64,000 nucleotides of DNA from contig JAQBPX010000014.1 of assembly GCA_028287305.1 (NCBI GenBank), forward strand, positions 1-64,000, in the 5' to 3' direction. Made by a program: the position numbers and the translations under genes. Source of the stretch: Gemmatimonadota bacterium (GTDB taxonomy: Bacteria; Gemmatimonadota; Gemmatimonadetes; Gemmatimonadales; Gemmatimonadaceae). Position 1 is the first letter of the stretch; each line of letters starts with the position of its first letter. The notes under the pieces are model-generated. The model had not been told where the DNA came from and made no database searches. It saw nothing but the letters and a program-made list of their open reading frames with translations. This document shows, in pieces, positions 44,531 through 52,405 of this stretch.

Positions 44531-45331
44531 TTACTGCCAGTTCACCGTGAAGGTGTAGTGGCCGTACCCGCCCTGCGGGTCGCTGACGCGAATGGCGGTG
44601 GTGTAGCCGTTGCGTGCCGACGGCTGCTGCGTGACCGTGACGCTGCCACGCCCATCGTTCACCGTGAGGGTGACGTTCGTGGCGCCTTGCGGAATCGCTG
44701 TCCCGGAGGGCTGGACGTTCTGCGGCGCGCCGCCGGAGAGGGCGCGATAGTTGATGCCGTTGGGGCGGAAGCGGATCAGCAGGTCGCCGTCGACATCGCC
44801 GCTCCACTGCATGGACTGCTGGTTCTGGCGACGACGACCGTAGGCGCGGCCGTTGCCGTTGTTGCCATTGCCGTTGTTGCCGTTACCGTTGCCGACGCCA
44901 TTGCCGTTGTTTCCGTTCCCTCGGCCGCGGCCGTATCCGTTCCCTGAATTGCCCAGCGACTGCCAGGTGCCGTCGAGGCGATAGACGGCCGAGCCGGACT
45001 GGGGATCGCGGATCCGCACGATGGCGGTGTAGCCGTTGTTCGCGGACGGCTGCTGGATGACGTCGACGTTCCCGCGTCCCTCGACCGTCTGGATCGAGAC
45101 CTGGCCGTCCTCGCGGGGCAGCGCCGAGCGCACGGTGGCCGTGCGGGCGCGTGACTCATTGCGGCCGATGTTCGAGGTGGTGACGTTGTTCCCGCTGATG
45201 GTCAGCTGGACTTCGGTGTCCACCCGGCCGGCCCAGGAGAAGACGGACTGCTGGGCGCGCGCAACCGGCGCGATAGCGAGCAGGACCGCGGCGGAGAGGC
45301 CGAGCGTGGTGGCGATATTCGTGCGTCCCAT
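44531..45331 (-). CDS. Exported protein with two repeated beta domains and a Gly/Asn linker
   Basis: Product of 266 aa with a signal peptide (to about residue 26, VARAQ). The first domain (about 28-125) and the last (about 170-266) are clearly related: FSWAGRVDTEVQLTISGN ... VSIQTVEGRGNVDVIQQPSANNGYTAIVRIRDPQSGSAVYRLDGTW and MQWSGDVDGDLLIRFRPN ... VTLTVNDGRGSVTVTQQPSARNGYTTAIRVSDPQGGYGHYTFTVNW. Between them is a linker of about 35 residues of repeated NGNGNN. No catalytic residues are apparent; it may bind a ligand with two similar modules. Not a family I can name. Confidence 0.75.
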   Translation of the reverse strand: MGRTNIATTLGLSAAVLLAIAPVARAQQSVFSWAGRVDTEVQLTISGNNVTTSNIGRNESRARTATVRSALPREDGQVSIQTVEGRGNVDVIQQPSANNGYTAIVRIRDPQSGSAVYRLDGTWQSLGNSGNGYGRGRGNGNNGNGVGNGNGNNGNGNNGNGRAYGRRRQNQQSMQWSGDVDGDLLIRFRPNGINYRALSGGAPQNVQPSGTAIPQGATNVTLTVNDGRGSVTVTQQPSARNGYTTAIRVSDPQGGYGHYTFTVNWQ

Positions 45332-45394
45332 GGAGCACCTGTTGTTAGGGTGTTGGGAGGATGAACTCGCCAGAATCGGGCCGGGCCGTCCGGC

Positions 45395-45835
45395 TCAGGA
45401 TGAAGACACGGTCCACCGATAGCCATTCTCCGGGTCCACGATCCCGAACACTCGCGCCCCCCAGGGCATGTCCGCCGGCTCCGACTGCAACGCGCCACCG
45501 GCCGCCTTCACGCGCGAAGCCACCTCGTCCACCGACTGCGTGGTGGTGATCATCATCGAGAAGCCCACTCCGAACTGGCGTTCGCCCTTCTTGCCATCGT
45601 CCTGGTTGAGCAGGATGCGGACGTCGCCGGCCTTGAGCGAGGCGCCGACGACCTTGCCCTCGTGCTCGTACTTGTTGTCGAGGGTGAACCCCAGGACCCT
45701 GGTGTACCAGTCGAGGCTCTTGCCCACGTCACGCACGGTGAGCGACGCCATCAGCGCGCGCCCGCGCAGCGATTCCGGCTCGGCGCGCTCCGTCTTTCGG
45801 TCGCCATTTCCTGCGGTGTTCGAATCAGCGGTCAT
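45395..45835 (-). CDS. Glyoxalase/bleomycin-resistance-type VOC protein
   Basis: Product of 146 aa from ATG 45835, preceded by GGAGA at normal distance; an ATG at 45847 is an alternative. After a polar N-terminal stretch, ALMASLTVRDVGKSLDWYTRVLGFTLDNKYEHEGKVVGASLKAGDVRILLNQDD and SVDEVASRVKAAGGALQSEPADMPWGARVFGIVDPENGYRWTVS define one VOC domain pair. Typical of small cytoplasmic detoxification or binding proteins; ligand unknown. Upstream lies a palindrome-rich 243-base gap. Confidence 0.87.
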   Translation of the reverse strand: MTADSNTAGNGDRKTERAEPESLRGRALMASLTVRDVGKSLDWYTRVLGFTLDNKYEHEGKVVGASLKAGDVRILLNQDDGKKGERQFGVGFSMMITTTQSVDEVASRVKAAGGALQSEPADMPWGARVFGIVDPENGYRWTVSSS

Positions 45836-46078
45836 GTAACTCTCCATGAGGTGTCGGTCGATCGCCCAAGTATCGCTGTGCGGCTGCCGGGGGCAAGTGC
45901 GAAGCCTGGGGAATGAAGTCCCGCGCACCGACATGCGCTGGTGGCGACGTCGCAGCTCGCGCTACCCAGGTCGGCATGCGACGCGGGGTACGCGACCATG
46001 GTCGCGGTGAGCGGGGCTTGAGCCTGCGCGGGTGAGGGGGCATGATTGGGGCGCCGCACTTCCCTCACCCGCCCGCAC
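45836..46078. other. Palindrome-rich divergent intergenic region
   Basis: This 243-base gap between two divergent VOC genes has no open frame I trust. It contains a perfect 16-bp palindrome CGCGACCATGGTCGCG (45991-46006) and, further right, a 9-bp inverted repeat GGGTGAGGG (46030-46038) / CCCTCACCC (46062-46070) that ends eight bases before ATG 46079. The rest shows short hairpins such as GGG-AATGAAGT-CCC and may be a degraded REP-like sequence; that is uncertain. Confidence 0.5.
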
Positions 46079-46582
46079 ATGTCCAGCGTCTCGCGCATCG
46101 GTCCCGGCCTCTGGTTCGACAGCAACGCCGAGGAGGCGGCGCAGTTCTACACGGGGATCTTCCCGAACTCGCGCATCACCACCACCACGCGCTATCCCGC
46201 CGAGGGCTTCGAGCAGCACCACCGGCCAGCGGGATCGGTGATGGTGGTCGCGTTCGAGCTCGATGGCGTGGCGTTCACCGCGCTGAACGGCGGTCCGGTC
46301 TTCAAGTTCTCCGAGGCGATCTCGATGCAGGTCTACTGCGCCTCGCAGGAAGAGATCGATCGCTACTGGAACGCGCTCGGCGCCGGCGGCGACCCCAGGG
46401 CGCAACAGTGCGGATGGCTGAAGGACAAGTTCGGGCTGTCGTGGCAGGTAGTGCCCAACAACATGGACGAGCTCTTCTCCGATCCGTCGAATCCGGGCAC
46501 CGGTCGCGCCATGAAGGCGATGCTCCAGATGAAGAAGATCGACATGGACGCGCTGGGCCGCGCGTTCGCGGGAGCGGAATGA
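46079..46582 (+). CDS. PhnB-like VOC protein (3-demethylubiquinone methyltransferase-like)
   Basis: Product of 167 aa from ATG 46079. SRIGPGLWFDSNAEEAAQFYTGIFPNSRITTTTRYP, then AFELDGVAFTALNGGPVFKFSEAISMQVYCASQEEIDRYWNALGAGGDPRAQQCGWLKDKFGLSWQVVP is the complete pattern of the PhnB-like '3-demethylubiquinone-9 3-methyltransferase' family, which has the glyoxalase fold and is not a proven methyltransferase. Followed by a C-terminal helix (TGRAMKAMLQMKKIDMDALGRAF). The stop overlaps the next ATG (ATGA). Confidence 0.9.
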   Translation: MSSVSRIGPGLWFDSNAEEAAQFYTGIFPNSRITTTTRYPAEGFEQHHRPAGSVMVVAFELDGVAFTALNGGPVFKFSEAISMQVYCASQEEIDRYWNALGAGGDPRAQQCGWLKDKFGLSWQVVPNNMDELFSDPSNPGTGRAMKAMLQMKKIDMDALGRAFAGAE

Positions 46583-47349
46583 CGCGTCGCGCATACTGGG
46601 CCTTCACGGCAATGCTGCTGCTCGCGACGCACGCGACGGCGACGCGCGCGCAGAAGCCCGAGGACACCGAGGTGTGGACCCCCGTTCCCCGGATCGTCAC
46701 GCCCGGTGCCACGAACGCGGCGCCACCCAGCGACGCCATCGTGCTCTTCGACGGGCGCAACGCGGCGGAGTGGGTGTCGGCACGCGACAGTTCGCCGGCG
46801 CGGTGGACCGTGACGAATGGCACCCTGGTGGTGAACAAGCCCGCCGGCGACATCATGACGAAGCGCAGCTTCACCGACTTCCAGCTGCACCTCGAGTGGC
46901 AGGTGCCCGCCAACATCACGGGCTCGGGACAGTATCGCGGCAACAGCGGCGTCTTCCTGGCGTTCGCGCCGCCGAACGGGTTCTACGAGCTGCAGGTCGT
47001 GGATTCCTACGAGAACACGACGTTCGCGAACGGGCAGGCGGGGAGCGTCTACAAGCAGTACGCGCCGCTGGTGAACGCGATGCGGAAGCCGGGCGAGTGG
47101 CAGCTGTTCGACGTGGTGTGGACCGCGCCGCGATTCAACGCCGATGGATCGCTCGCGAGTCCCGCGTACGTGACCGTCTTCCACAACGGCGTGCTCGTGC
47201 AGGACCACGTGGCACTCAAGGGCGTGACGAAGAACACCGGCCTGCCCGAGTACAAGGCGCATGGCGCCGCGCCGATCATGCTGCAGGCGCACGGGGACCC
47301 GAGCCCCCCGCTCGCCTTCCGGAATATCTGGTTGCGGGAGATTCCGTAG
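46579..47349 (+). CDS. Exported DUF1080 (3-keto-disaccharide hydrolase-like) protein
   Basis: Product of 256 aa with a signal peptide (to about residue 24, TATRAQ). AIVLFDGRNAAEWVSARDSSPARWTVTNGTLVVNKPAGDIMTKRSFTDFQLHLEWQVP and GNSGVFLAFAPPNGFYELQVVDSYENTTFANGQAGSVYKQYAPLVNAMRKPGEWQLFDVVWTAPRF are canonical DUF1080 sequence, a concanavalin-like beta-jelly-roll acting on keto-sugars or glycosides. Translation is coupled to the preceding VOC gene. Periplasmic role in carbohydrate turnover is inferred from the family. Confidence 0.9.
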   Translation: MTRRAYWAFTAMLLLATHATATRAQKPEDTEVWTPVPRIVTPGATNAAPPSDAIVLFDGRNAAEWVSARDSSPARWTVTNGTLVVNKPAGDIMTKRSFTDFQLHLEWQVPANITGSGQYRGNSGVFLAFAPPNGFYELQVVDSYENTTFANGQAGSVYKQYAPLVNAMRKPGEWQLFDVVWTAPRFNADGSLASPAYVTVFHNGVLVQDHVALKGVTKNTGLPEYKAHGAAPIMLQAHGDPSPPLAFRNIWLREIP

Positions 47350-47398
47350 GCCGTGATTGACTGAGGGGCGAGCCCAAATCTTGCGATCTCATCCATAC

Positions 47399-48844
47399 AT
47401 GAGACCGAAGATCCTCGCCCTGCTCATCGCCTGCGCCGGCGTCGCCGGGGCCCAGAATCCGGCGCCGCCCGAGCCCACGCCCAACCCGGCGCTCAAGGCG
47501 GACACCACCGCCCACCGGAGCAACCTGCTCCCCGTGGTCGAGACGACGGCCTTCCTCACGCTGCTCAGCGCGTACGACCGGGTGGCCTACCGCAACCAGT
47601 ACCAGGACGGCAAGCGGGTCTACAGCTCCACCTTCCAGTCCACCTGGGAGCACCTGCGAAGCCAGACGTGGGTCCACGACCAGGATCCCTTCAACGTCAA
47701 CCAGTTCGCGCATCCGTACCAGGGCGCCACGATGTACGCGCTGTCGCGCACCAGCGGCCACCGCTTCTGGACGTCGCTCATCCACGCCAACGTGGGCAGC
47801 TTCATCTGGAAGATGGCCGGCGAGACGGACCCGCCCTCGATCAACGACATGATCACCACCGGGCAGGCCGGCGCGCTGCTCGGCGAGGCACTGTACCGCA
47901 TGTCGGACCTGGTGCTGCGCGACGCGCAGGGCGCCGGCCGCCATCGCGCGCTGCACGTGCTCGCCGCGTTCATCTCGCCCCCCGCGGCGGTCAACCGCCA
48001 GGTGTTCGGGAGCAAGTTCCCGCGGCAGCTCTCGGACACGTCCCCCGTGACGAGCTGGCAGCTCCGCATCGGCGCCAGCGCGAACGCCCTCTCGCACAAC
48101 TACGCCGCGCCGGTCAACCTGCTCCGCCAGGATGCGACCGCCGAGCTGTGGATGTCGTATGGGCTGCCCGGAATGCCGGGGTACGATTACGCGCGCCCGA
48201 TGGACTACTTCGACTTCCAGATGTCGTTCCTGTCGCGCGCCAGCAACCCGATCGAGAACGTCATGCTGCGCGGCTTGCTCATCGGCAGCAAGACGAAGGA
48301 CGGCGCCAGCACGCGCGGCATCTGGGGGCTCTACGGAAGCTACGACTACATCTCGCCGTACCTGTTTCGCGTGTCGAACACGGCGCTCTCGCTCGGCACC
48401 ACGCGACAGTACTGGCTCACGAACAGCGTCGCGCTGCAGGGCACGGGGACGGCCGGCGTCGGGTATGGCGCGGCGGGCTCGGTGGGCGTGGTCGCCAACA
48501 CGCTCAATGAGCAGATTCGCGACTATCACTTCGGCGTCGCGCCGCAGGCGCTGCTCACGATGCGCCTGATCACCGGCGACCGCGCGATGGTGGATGCCGG
48601 CGTGCGCGAGTACTACGTGACCGGGCTCGGCTCCGACGACACGCAGGGACGCGAGCTGATCTCGCGCGCGAACCTCGGCCTCAACATCCGGGTGGTGGGC
48701 AATCATGCGCTCGGCATGCGCATCGTGTCGTCCACGCGAGACGCGCGCTACAGCAACCAGCCGAACCGCAGGTTCTCCGAGGCCACGGTGACGTTCGCGT
48801 ACACGTTCCTGGGGCGAAACCGGTTCGGCGCGGTGAAGTGGTAG
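47399..48844 (+). CDS. DUF3943 outer-membrane-type protein
   Basis: Product of 481 aa from ATG 47399, starting a signal peptide (MRPKILALLIACAGVAGAQ). The diagnostic DUF3943 region is VNQFAHPYQGATMYALSRTSGHRFWTSLIHANVGSFIWKMAGETDPPSINDMITTGQAGALLGEALYRMSD, followed by alternating amphipathic strands to the end (LNIRVVGNHALGMRIVSSTRDARYSN ... VTFAYTFLG), consistent with a beta barrel. Function unknown. Its stop is directly followed by inverted repeat C. Confidence 0.85.
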   Translation: MRPKILALLIACAGVAGAQNPAPPEPTPNPALKADTTAHRSNLLPVVETTAFLTLLSAYDRVAYRNQYQDGKRVYSSTFQSTWEHLRSQTWVHDQDPFNVNQFAHPYQGATMYALSRTSGHRFWTSLIHANVGSFIWKMAGETDPPSINDMITTGQAGALLGEALYRMSDLVLRDAQGAGRHRALHVLAAFISPPAAVNRQVFGSKFPRQLSDTSPVTSWQLRIGASANALSHNYAAPVNLLRQDATAELWMSYGLPGMPGYDYARPMDYFDFQMSFLSRASNPIENVMLRGLLIGSKTKDGASTRGIWGLYGSYDYISPYLFRVSNTALSLGTTRQYWLTNSVALQGTGTAGVGYGAAGSVGVVANTLNEQIRDYHFGVAPQALLTMRLITGDRAMVDAGVREYYVTGLGSDDTQGRELISRANLGLNIRVVGNHALGMRIVSSTRDARYSNQPNRRFSEATVTFAYTFLGRNRFGAVKW

Positions 48845-48856
48845 GGGCGCTGCAGC

Positions 48857-49070
48857 GGGGCTTGGGTAACAGCGTGGCTTGACGCCTGAGGCTGGGGCGT
48901 GGGTCGTCTGGCGTGAGTAACGACGGCATGTGGCTGCGGGCCTGCACTGCATGGCGTGAGGCAACCTTCCGGCCCAGTCGTTCACGCCACTCCCCTCACG
49001 CCGTTCCTACCCAAGCCCGAGGACACACGCCCCAGCCCCACGCCACACGCCAGCGGTTACTCAGGCCCCA
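48857..49070. repeat. Long-arm imperfect inverted repeat, family 1 copy C
   Basis: Fills the gap between converging genes. Left arm about 48857-48955 pairs with right arm about 48971-49070 (revcomp) with mismatches and small gaps; longest exact stem 12 bp (GGCTGGGGCGTG, 48890-48901 with 49026-49037). Left-arm bases 48866-48901 match copy A (11326-11361) at 32 of 36. The right arm overlaps the last codons of the minus-strand hydrolase gene (stop at 49061), so the element also encodes part of that C-terminus. Confidence 0.85.
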
Positions 49071-50161
49071 GGCTTGCGCGCCGCGAGCGTCTTCTCGAAG
49101 AACGCCCACGTCAGCTTCCACGAGTCCACCTGCTCCGGCGAGTCGTTCCGCAGCAGCGTGACCTTGTCCACGCGCCGCGAGAACGAATGCCCCGCCCCAT
49201 CGTCGCCCGGCGGCGGGTTCGTGTACACCTTCACCTCCGCGAGCTTCGGCTTCCGCGCGCGCAGGGCATCCACCAGCTGCTGCGCCTCCTCCCAGTTCAC
49301 GTTCGAGTCGTTCGTGGCGAAGTGCACCATCAGCGGCACCTGCAGACGGTCCACCTGGTAGAGCGGCGAGCGCGCCACGTACTCCGCGTGCTTCTCGAAG
49401 GGCAGCCCGCCGATCGTCGGCTCCGCCGCGAAGTCCTGCGCGTACACGGGGCCCTTCCATGAGAGCCGGAACACCAGGTTCGTGACCGGCACCACCGTCG
49501 CGGCCGAGCGGAATGGATGCTGCTCGCGCATCACGGCGAGCGCGGCGATGTACGCGCCGTGGCTCCATCCCATGATGCCCACGCGTCCCGTGTCCACCTG
49601 GGGCAGCGTCTTGAGGTAGGCCGCGCTGGCGATCACGTCGTCGACTTCACGCCCGCCGTAATCGATCGCATTGTAGAACTCCTTCCCGTAGCCGGCACTC
49701 CCGCGATAGTCCGGCGTGATCACTACGTAGCCGCGCTTCACCGCCTCGATCACGAAGGGCAGCATGGTCTCGTTCCAGTCCCCGTGCACCCCACCGTGCA
49801 CCCACACCAGGGCCGCGTGCTTCGTCACCTTCGCGCCCGGGAGCGGCTGGAACAGGTAGGCGGGAATCTCGAGCGCGTCGCTGCTCCGGTACGTCACATG
49901 GCGGTAGTCCACGATCCCGGCGAGACGCGCCCGCTGGATGCTGTCCGTCACGACCTTCGCGCGGGCCAGAGCCTCGAAGTCCCCCTGCGGCAGCTCCTCC
50001 TTGCGCACGCCCACGTAGAGCAAGCGCGCTCGTGCCGTGTCGATCGGAATCGTGCTGTCTCGCGCCGAGCGGGACAGGCGCGCGGGCCGCAGCTGCGCAT
50101 TCCCCACGGCGGGAGCGAGCGCGAGCACCAGGAGGCAGGGGATCAGGCGACGAAGCGACAT
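49061..50161 (-). CDS. Exported S9-like alpha/beta hydrolase
   Basis: Product of 366 aa from ATG 50161, which opens a signal peptide (MSLRRLIPCLLVLALAPAVGNAQ). Alpha/beta-hydrolase of the prolyl-oligopeptidase/DLH type: oxyanion region ALVWVHGGVHGDW, YVVITPDYRGSAGYGKEFYNAIDYGGREVDDVIASAAYL, nucleophile GWSHGAY, acid FATNDSNV and histidine GAGHSFS. There is no N-terminal propeller, so it resembles a dipeptidyl aminopeptidase catalytic half. The last codons come from inverted repeat C. Transcribed divergently from the symporter gene. Confidence 0.9.
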   Translation of the reverse strand: MSLRRLIPCLLVLALAPAVGNAQLRPARLSRSARDSTIPIDTARARLLYVGVRKEELPQGDFEALARAKVVTDSIQRARLAGIVDYRHVTYRSSDALEIPAYLFQPLPGAKVTKHAALVWVHGGVHGDWNETMLPFVIEAVKRGYVVITPDYRGSAGYGKEFYNAIDYGGREVDDVIASAAYLKTLPQVDTGRVGIMGWSHGAYIAALAVMREQHPFRSAATVVPVTNLVFRLSWKGPVYAQDFAAEPTIGGLPFEKHAEYVARSPLYQVDRLQVPLMVHFATNDSNVNWEEAQQLVDALRARKPKLAEVKVYTNPPPGDDGAGHSFSRRVDKVTLLRNDSPEQVDSWKLTWAFFEKTLAARKPGA

Positions 50162-50249
50162 GGACGTCCGGGCACGGGGTTCGACCCTCCGGGGAACGAA
50201 TGTGCCCCTCCCTGTAAGGGACCCCGGGCGGGCCGACACCCCTACTATC

Positions 50250-51512
50250 GTGCGCCGCCTCCATCAGAACCTCACCGTGCAGGTGCTCGTCGCGATCGCC
50301 CTCGGCGTATTGCTCGGCACCTTGTCGCCCGCCACCGCGCGCGCCATGAAGCCGGTGGGCGACACGTTCGTGAACATGGTGAAGATGGTGATCACCCCGG
50401 TCATCTTCCTCACGATCGTCCTCGGGATCGCCAACATGAGCGACCTGAAGAAGGTCGGGCGCGTGGGCGGCATGGCCCTGCTCTACTTCGAGATCGTCAC
50501 CACCCTGGCCCTCGCGATTGGCCTGCTGGTCGTGAACATCACCCGCCCCGGCGAGGGGCTCGACGTGAGCGCCCTCGCGAAGGGCGACGTCACGAAGTTC
50601 GCCGAAGCCGGCAAGGCGATGACGTTCGTGGACTTCGTCACGCACATCGTGCCCTCGAGCGTGGTCGGCGCCTTCGCCAGTGGCGACGTGATCCAGGTGG
50701 TGTTCTTCGCCGTGCTGTTCGGCGTGGCGCTCTCCCTCAGCGGCGAAGCGGGGGCGCCGATCACAAACCTGCTCGAACGCCTCTCGAAGGTCTTCTTCCG
50801 CATCGTCGCCATCGTCATGATGGTCGCCCCCATCGGCGCCTTCGGCGCGATGGCCTTCACGATCGGCACCTTCGGCCTGAAGAGCCTGCTCCCCCTCGGC
50901 CGCCTGATGCTCGACGTCTACCTCACGATGGCAATCTTCATCTTCGTCGTGCTGAACCTGATCCTCCGCGCACACGGCTTCTCGCTCTGGACTTACCTCA
51001 AGTTCATTCGCGAGGAGGTCCTGATCGTGCTCGGCACCTCGAGCAGCGAGGCGGCGCTGCCGAGCATGATCGACAAGATGGAGCAGTACGGCTGCGCCCG
51101 CTCGGTGGTGGGGCTCGTGATTCCCGCGGGCTACTCGTTCAACCTCGACGGGACCTCCATCTACCTCTCGATGGCCGCGATCTTCATCGCGCAGGCCTTC
51201 CACGTCCACCTGTCACTCGCCCAGCAGCTGAGCGTGCTCGGCGTATTGATGCTCACGTCGAAGGGCGCCGCGGGAGTCACGGGCTCCGGCTTCATCGTGC
51301 TCGCCAGCACCCTGGCCGCGCTGCGCGTAGTCCCCGTGGAAGGAGTAGCCATCCTGCTGGGCGTGGACCGATTCATGAGTGAAGCGCGGGCGATCACGAA
51401 CCTGATCGGCAATGGGGTCGCGACGCTCGTCATCGCGCGCCACGAGCGCGCCTTCGACCAGATGGCGCACGAGCGCGGCATCCTCGCGCTGGCCGAGGCG
51501 CGTCGCGCGTGA
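50250..51512 (+). CDS. Dicarboxylate/amino acid:cation symporter (DAACS family)
   Basis: Product of 420 aa from GTG 50250. Inner membrane Na+- or H+-coupled uptake of dicarboxylates or acidic amino acids is known for this family. Seen: VTPVIFLTIVLGIANM in helix 3, serine-rich GTSSSEAALPSMIDKMEQYG (re-entrant loop), GLVIPAGYSFNLDGTSIYLSMAAIFIAQ (NxDGT cation motif), TSKGAAGVTGSGFIVLASTL and VDRFMSEARAITNLIGN (DR...N substrate motif). Full length. Its stop overlaps the GTG of the sigma factor gene (GTGA), so it heads the sigma/FecR/SusCD unit. Confidence 0.93.
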   Translation: MRRLHQNLTVQVLVAIALGVLLGTLSPATARAMKPVGDTFVNMVKMVITPVIFLTIVLGIANMSDLKKVGRVGGMALLYFEIVTTLALAIGLLVVNITRPGEGLDVSALAKGDVTKFAEAGKAMTFVDFVTHIVPSSVVGAFASGDVIQVVFFAVLFGVALSLSGEAGAPITNLLERLSKVFFRIVAIVMMVAPIGAFGAMAFTIGTFGLKSLLPLGRLMLDVYLTMAIFIFVVLNLILRAHGFSLWTYLKFIREEVLIVLGTSSSEAALPSMIDKMEQYGCARSVVGLVIPAGYSFNLDGTSIYLSMAAIFIAQAFHVHLSLAQQLSVLGVLMLTSKGAAGVTGSGFIVLASTLAALRVVPVEGVAILLGVDRFMSEARAITNLIGNGVATLVIARHERAFDQMAHERGILALAEARRA

Positions 51513-52093
51513 GGTCGTTGCCGGAGCCCGGCGAGTCGCAGGAACGCGACGACGAATCCGACGTCGCGCTCTGCGCAGCCATTCGCGGCGGCAGCAGCAC
51601 GGCATTCGAGCGGCTGTTCCGCGCGCATCATCCGGGAATGGTGGCGTTCGCGACGCGAATGATGGGGCGCGGCGAGGTGGCCGAGGACCTGGTGCAGGAG
51701 GTCTTCCTCTATGTGTGGCGCAATCGTGAGACGTGGCAGGTGCGCACGGGAGTGCGGCAGTACCTCTACTCGGCGCTGAGGCACGGCGCGCTGCGCTACA
51801 TCCGCCACGAGCGCGTGGTGCGGCATCACGCGCCCGAGGCCATTGCGCTGTTCGATCGCGCGCCGCGCATGGCCGACGCAGACCTCACCGCGCGCGAGAC
51901 GGTGCTGCTGGTGCGCGAGGCCATCGCGCGGCTGCCGGAGCGCTGCCGCCTGGTGTACACGCTCCATCGCGAGCAGGGGCTGACGTATGGGGAGGTGGCC
52001 GCGGTGATGGGCATCTCCGCCAAGACGGTGGACGTCCAGATGGGACGCGCCCTCAAGTCGCTCCGGCGGTCACTGATGCCGCACAGGGACTGA
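51509..52093 (+). CDS. ECF-type RNA polymerase sigma factor (FecI-like)
   Basis: Product of 194 aa from GTG 51509. Region 2: FERLFRAHHPGMVAFATRMMGRGEVAEDLVQEVFLYVWRNRETW; region 4: LPERCRLVYTLHREQGLTYGEVAAVMGISAKTVDVQMGRALKSLRRSL. It is the type that pairs with FecR antisigma factors and drives a TonB-dependent receptor operon. The FecR gene follows after 312 bases that contain an inverted repeat. Control by cell-surface signalling is inferred from family and layout. Confidence 0.93.
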   Translation: MRSLPEPGESQERDDESDVALCAAIRGGSSTAFERLFRAHHPGMVAFATRMMGRGEVAEDLVQEVFLYVWRNRETWQVRTGVRQYLYSALRHGALRYIRHERVVRHHAPEAIALFDRAPRMADADLTARETVLLVREAIARLPERCRLVYTLHREQGLTYGEVAAVMGISAKTVDVQMGRALKSLRRSLMPHRD

Positions 52094-52159
52094 GCGCGGC
52101 TCAAGGCACTCCGGGAGCGGCTCGCGCCGTGGTTGCCGGACGCCTCGGGCTACGGTGAC

Positions 52160-52328
52160 TGCGTGGCGTCTGGCTTCTGGCGGGGGCTTCAGTCATCGGG
52201 CTTCGATAACGCCGGCTACGGGCTTCGGAAACTGCTTTGGATGCTCCTTTCCGCGTGGCAGTTCCCCGAAGCCGTAGCTACCGAGGCCCGAGGACCGTAG
52301 CCTGCGCCAGAAGCCAGAAGCCACGCCG
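52160..52328. repeat. Long-arm imperfect inverted repeat D between sigma and fecR genes
   Basis: Arms about 52160-52235 and 52257-52328 pair with several exact blocks: TCTGGCTTCTGGCG (52169-52182) with CGCCAGAAGCCAGA (52305-52318), and GGCTACGGGCTTCGG (52213-52228 region) with CCGAAGCCGTAGC (52266-52278). Internally the word GGCTTC recurs. The sequence is unlike copies A and C. The remaining part of the 312-base gap holds a G-rich stretch and no clear promoter. Confidence 0.8.
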
Positions 52329-52405
52329 TTCCTGAAGCCAAGGTCTTCGCGGGCGGCAGTCACTGGCCGTGTAAGGGTATCGGCGCCGCCGGGACCCATT
52401 TGGGT

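Noticed and set aside
44858-44945. Simple-sequence repeat (GTTGCC/GTTACC words)
   Set aside because: This is the coding sequence of the Gly/Asn linker in the two-module protein, not an intergenic repeat.
46079-46582. Assignment as ubiquinone methyltransferase
   Set aside because: The family name is historical; the sequence has the VOC fold and no SAM-binding motif.
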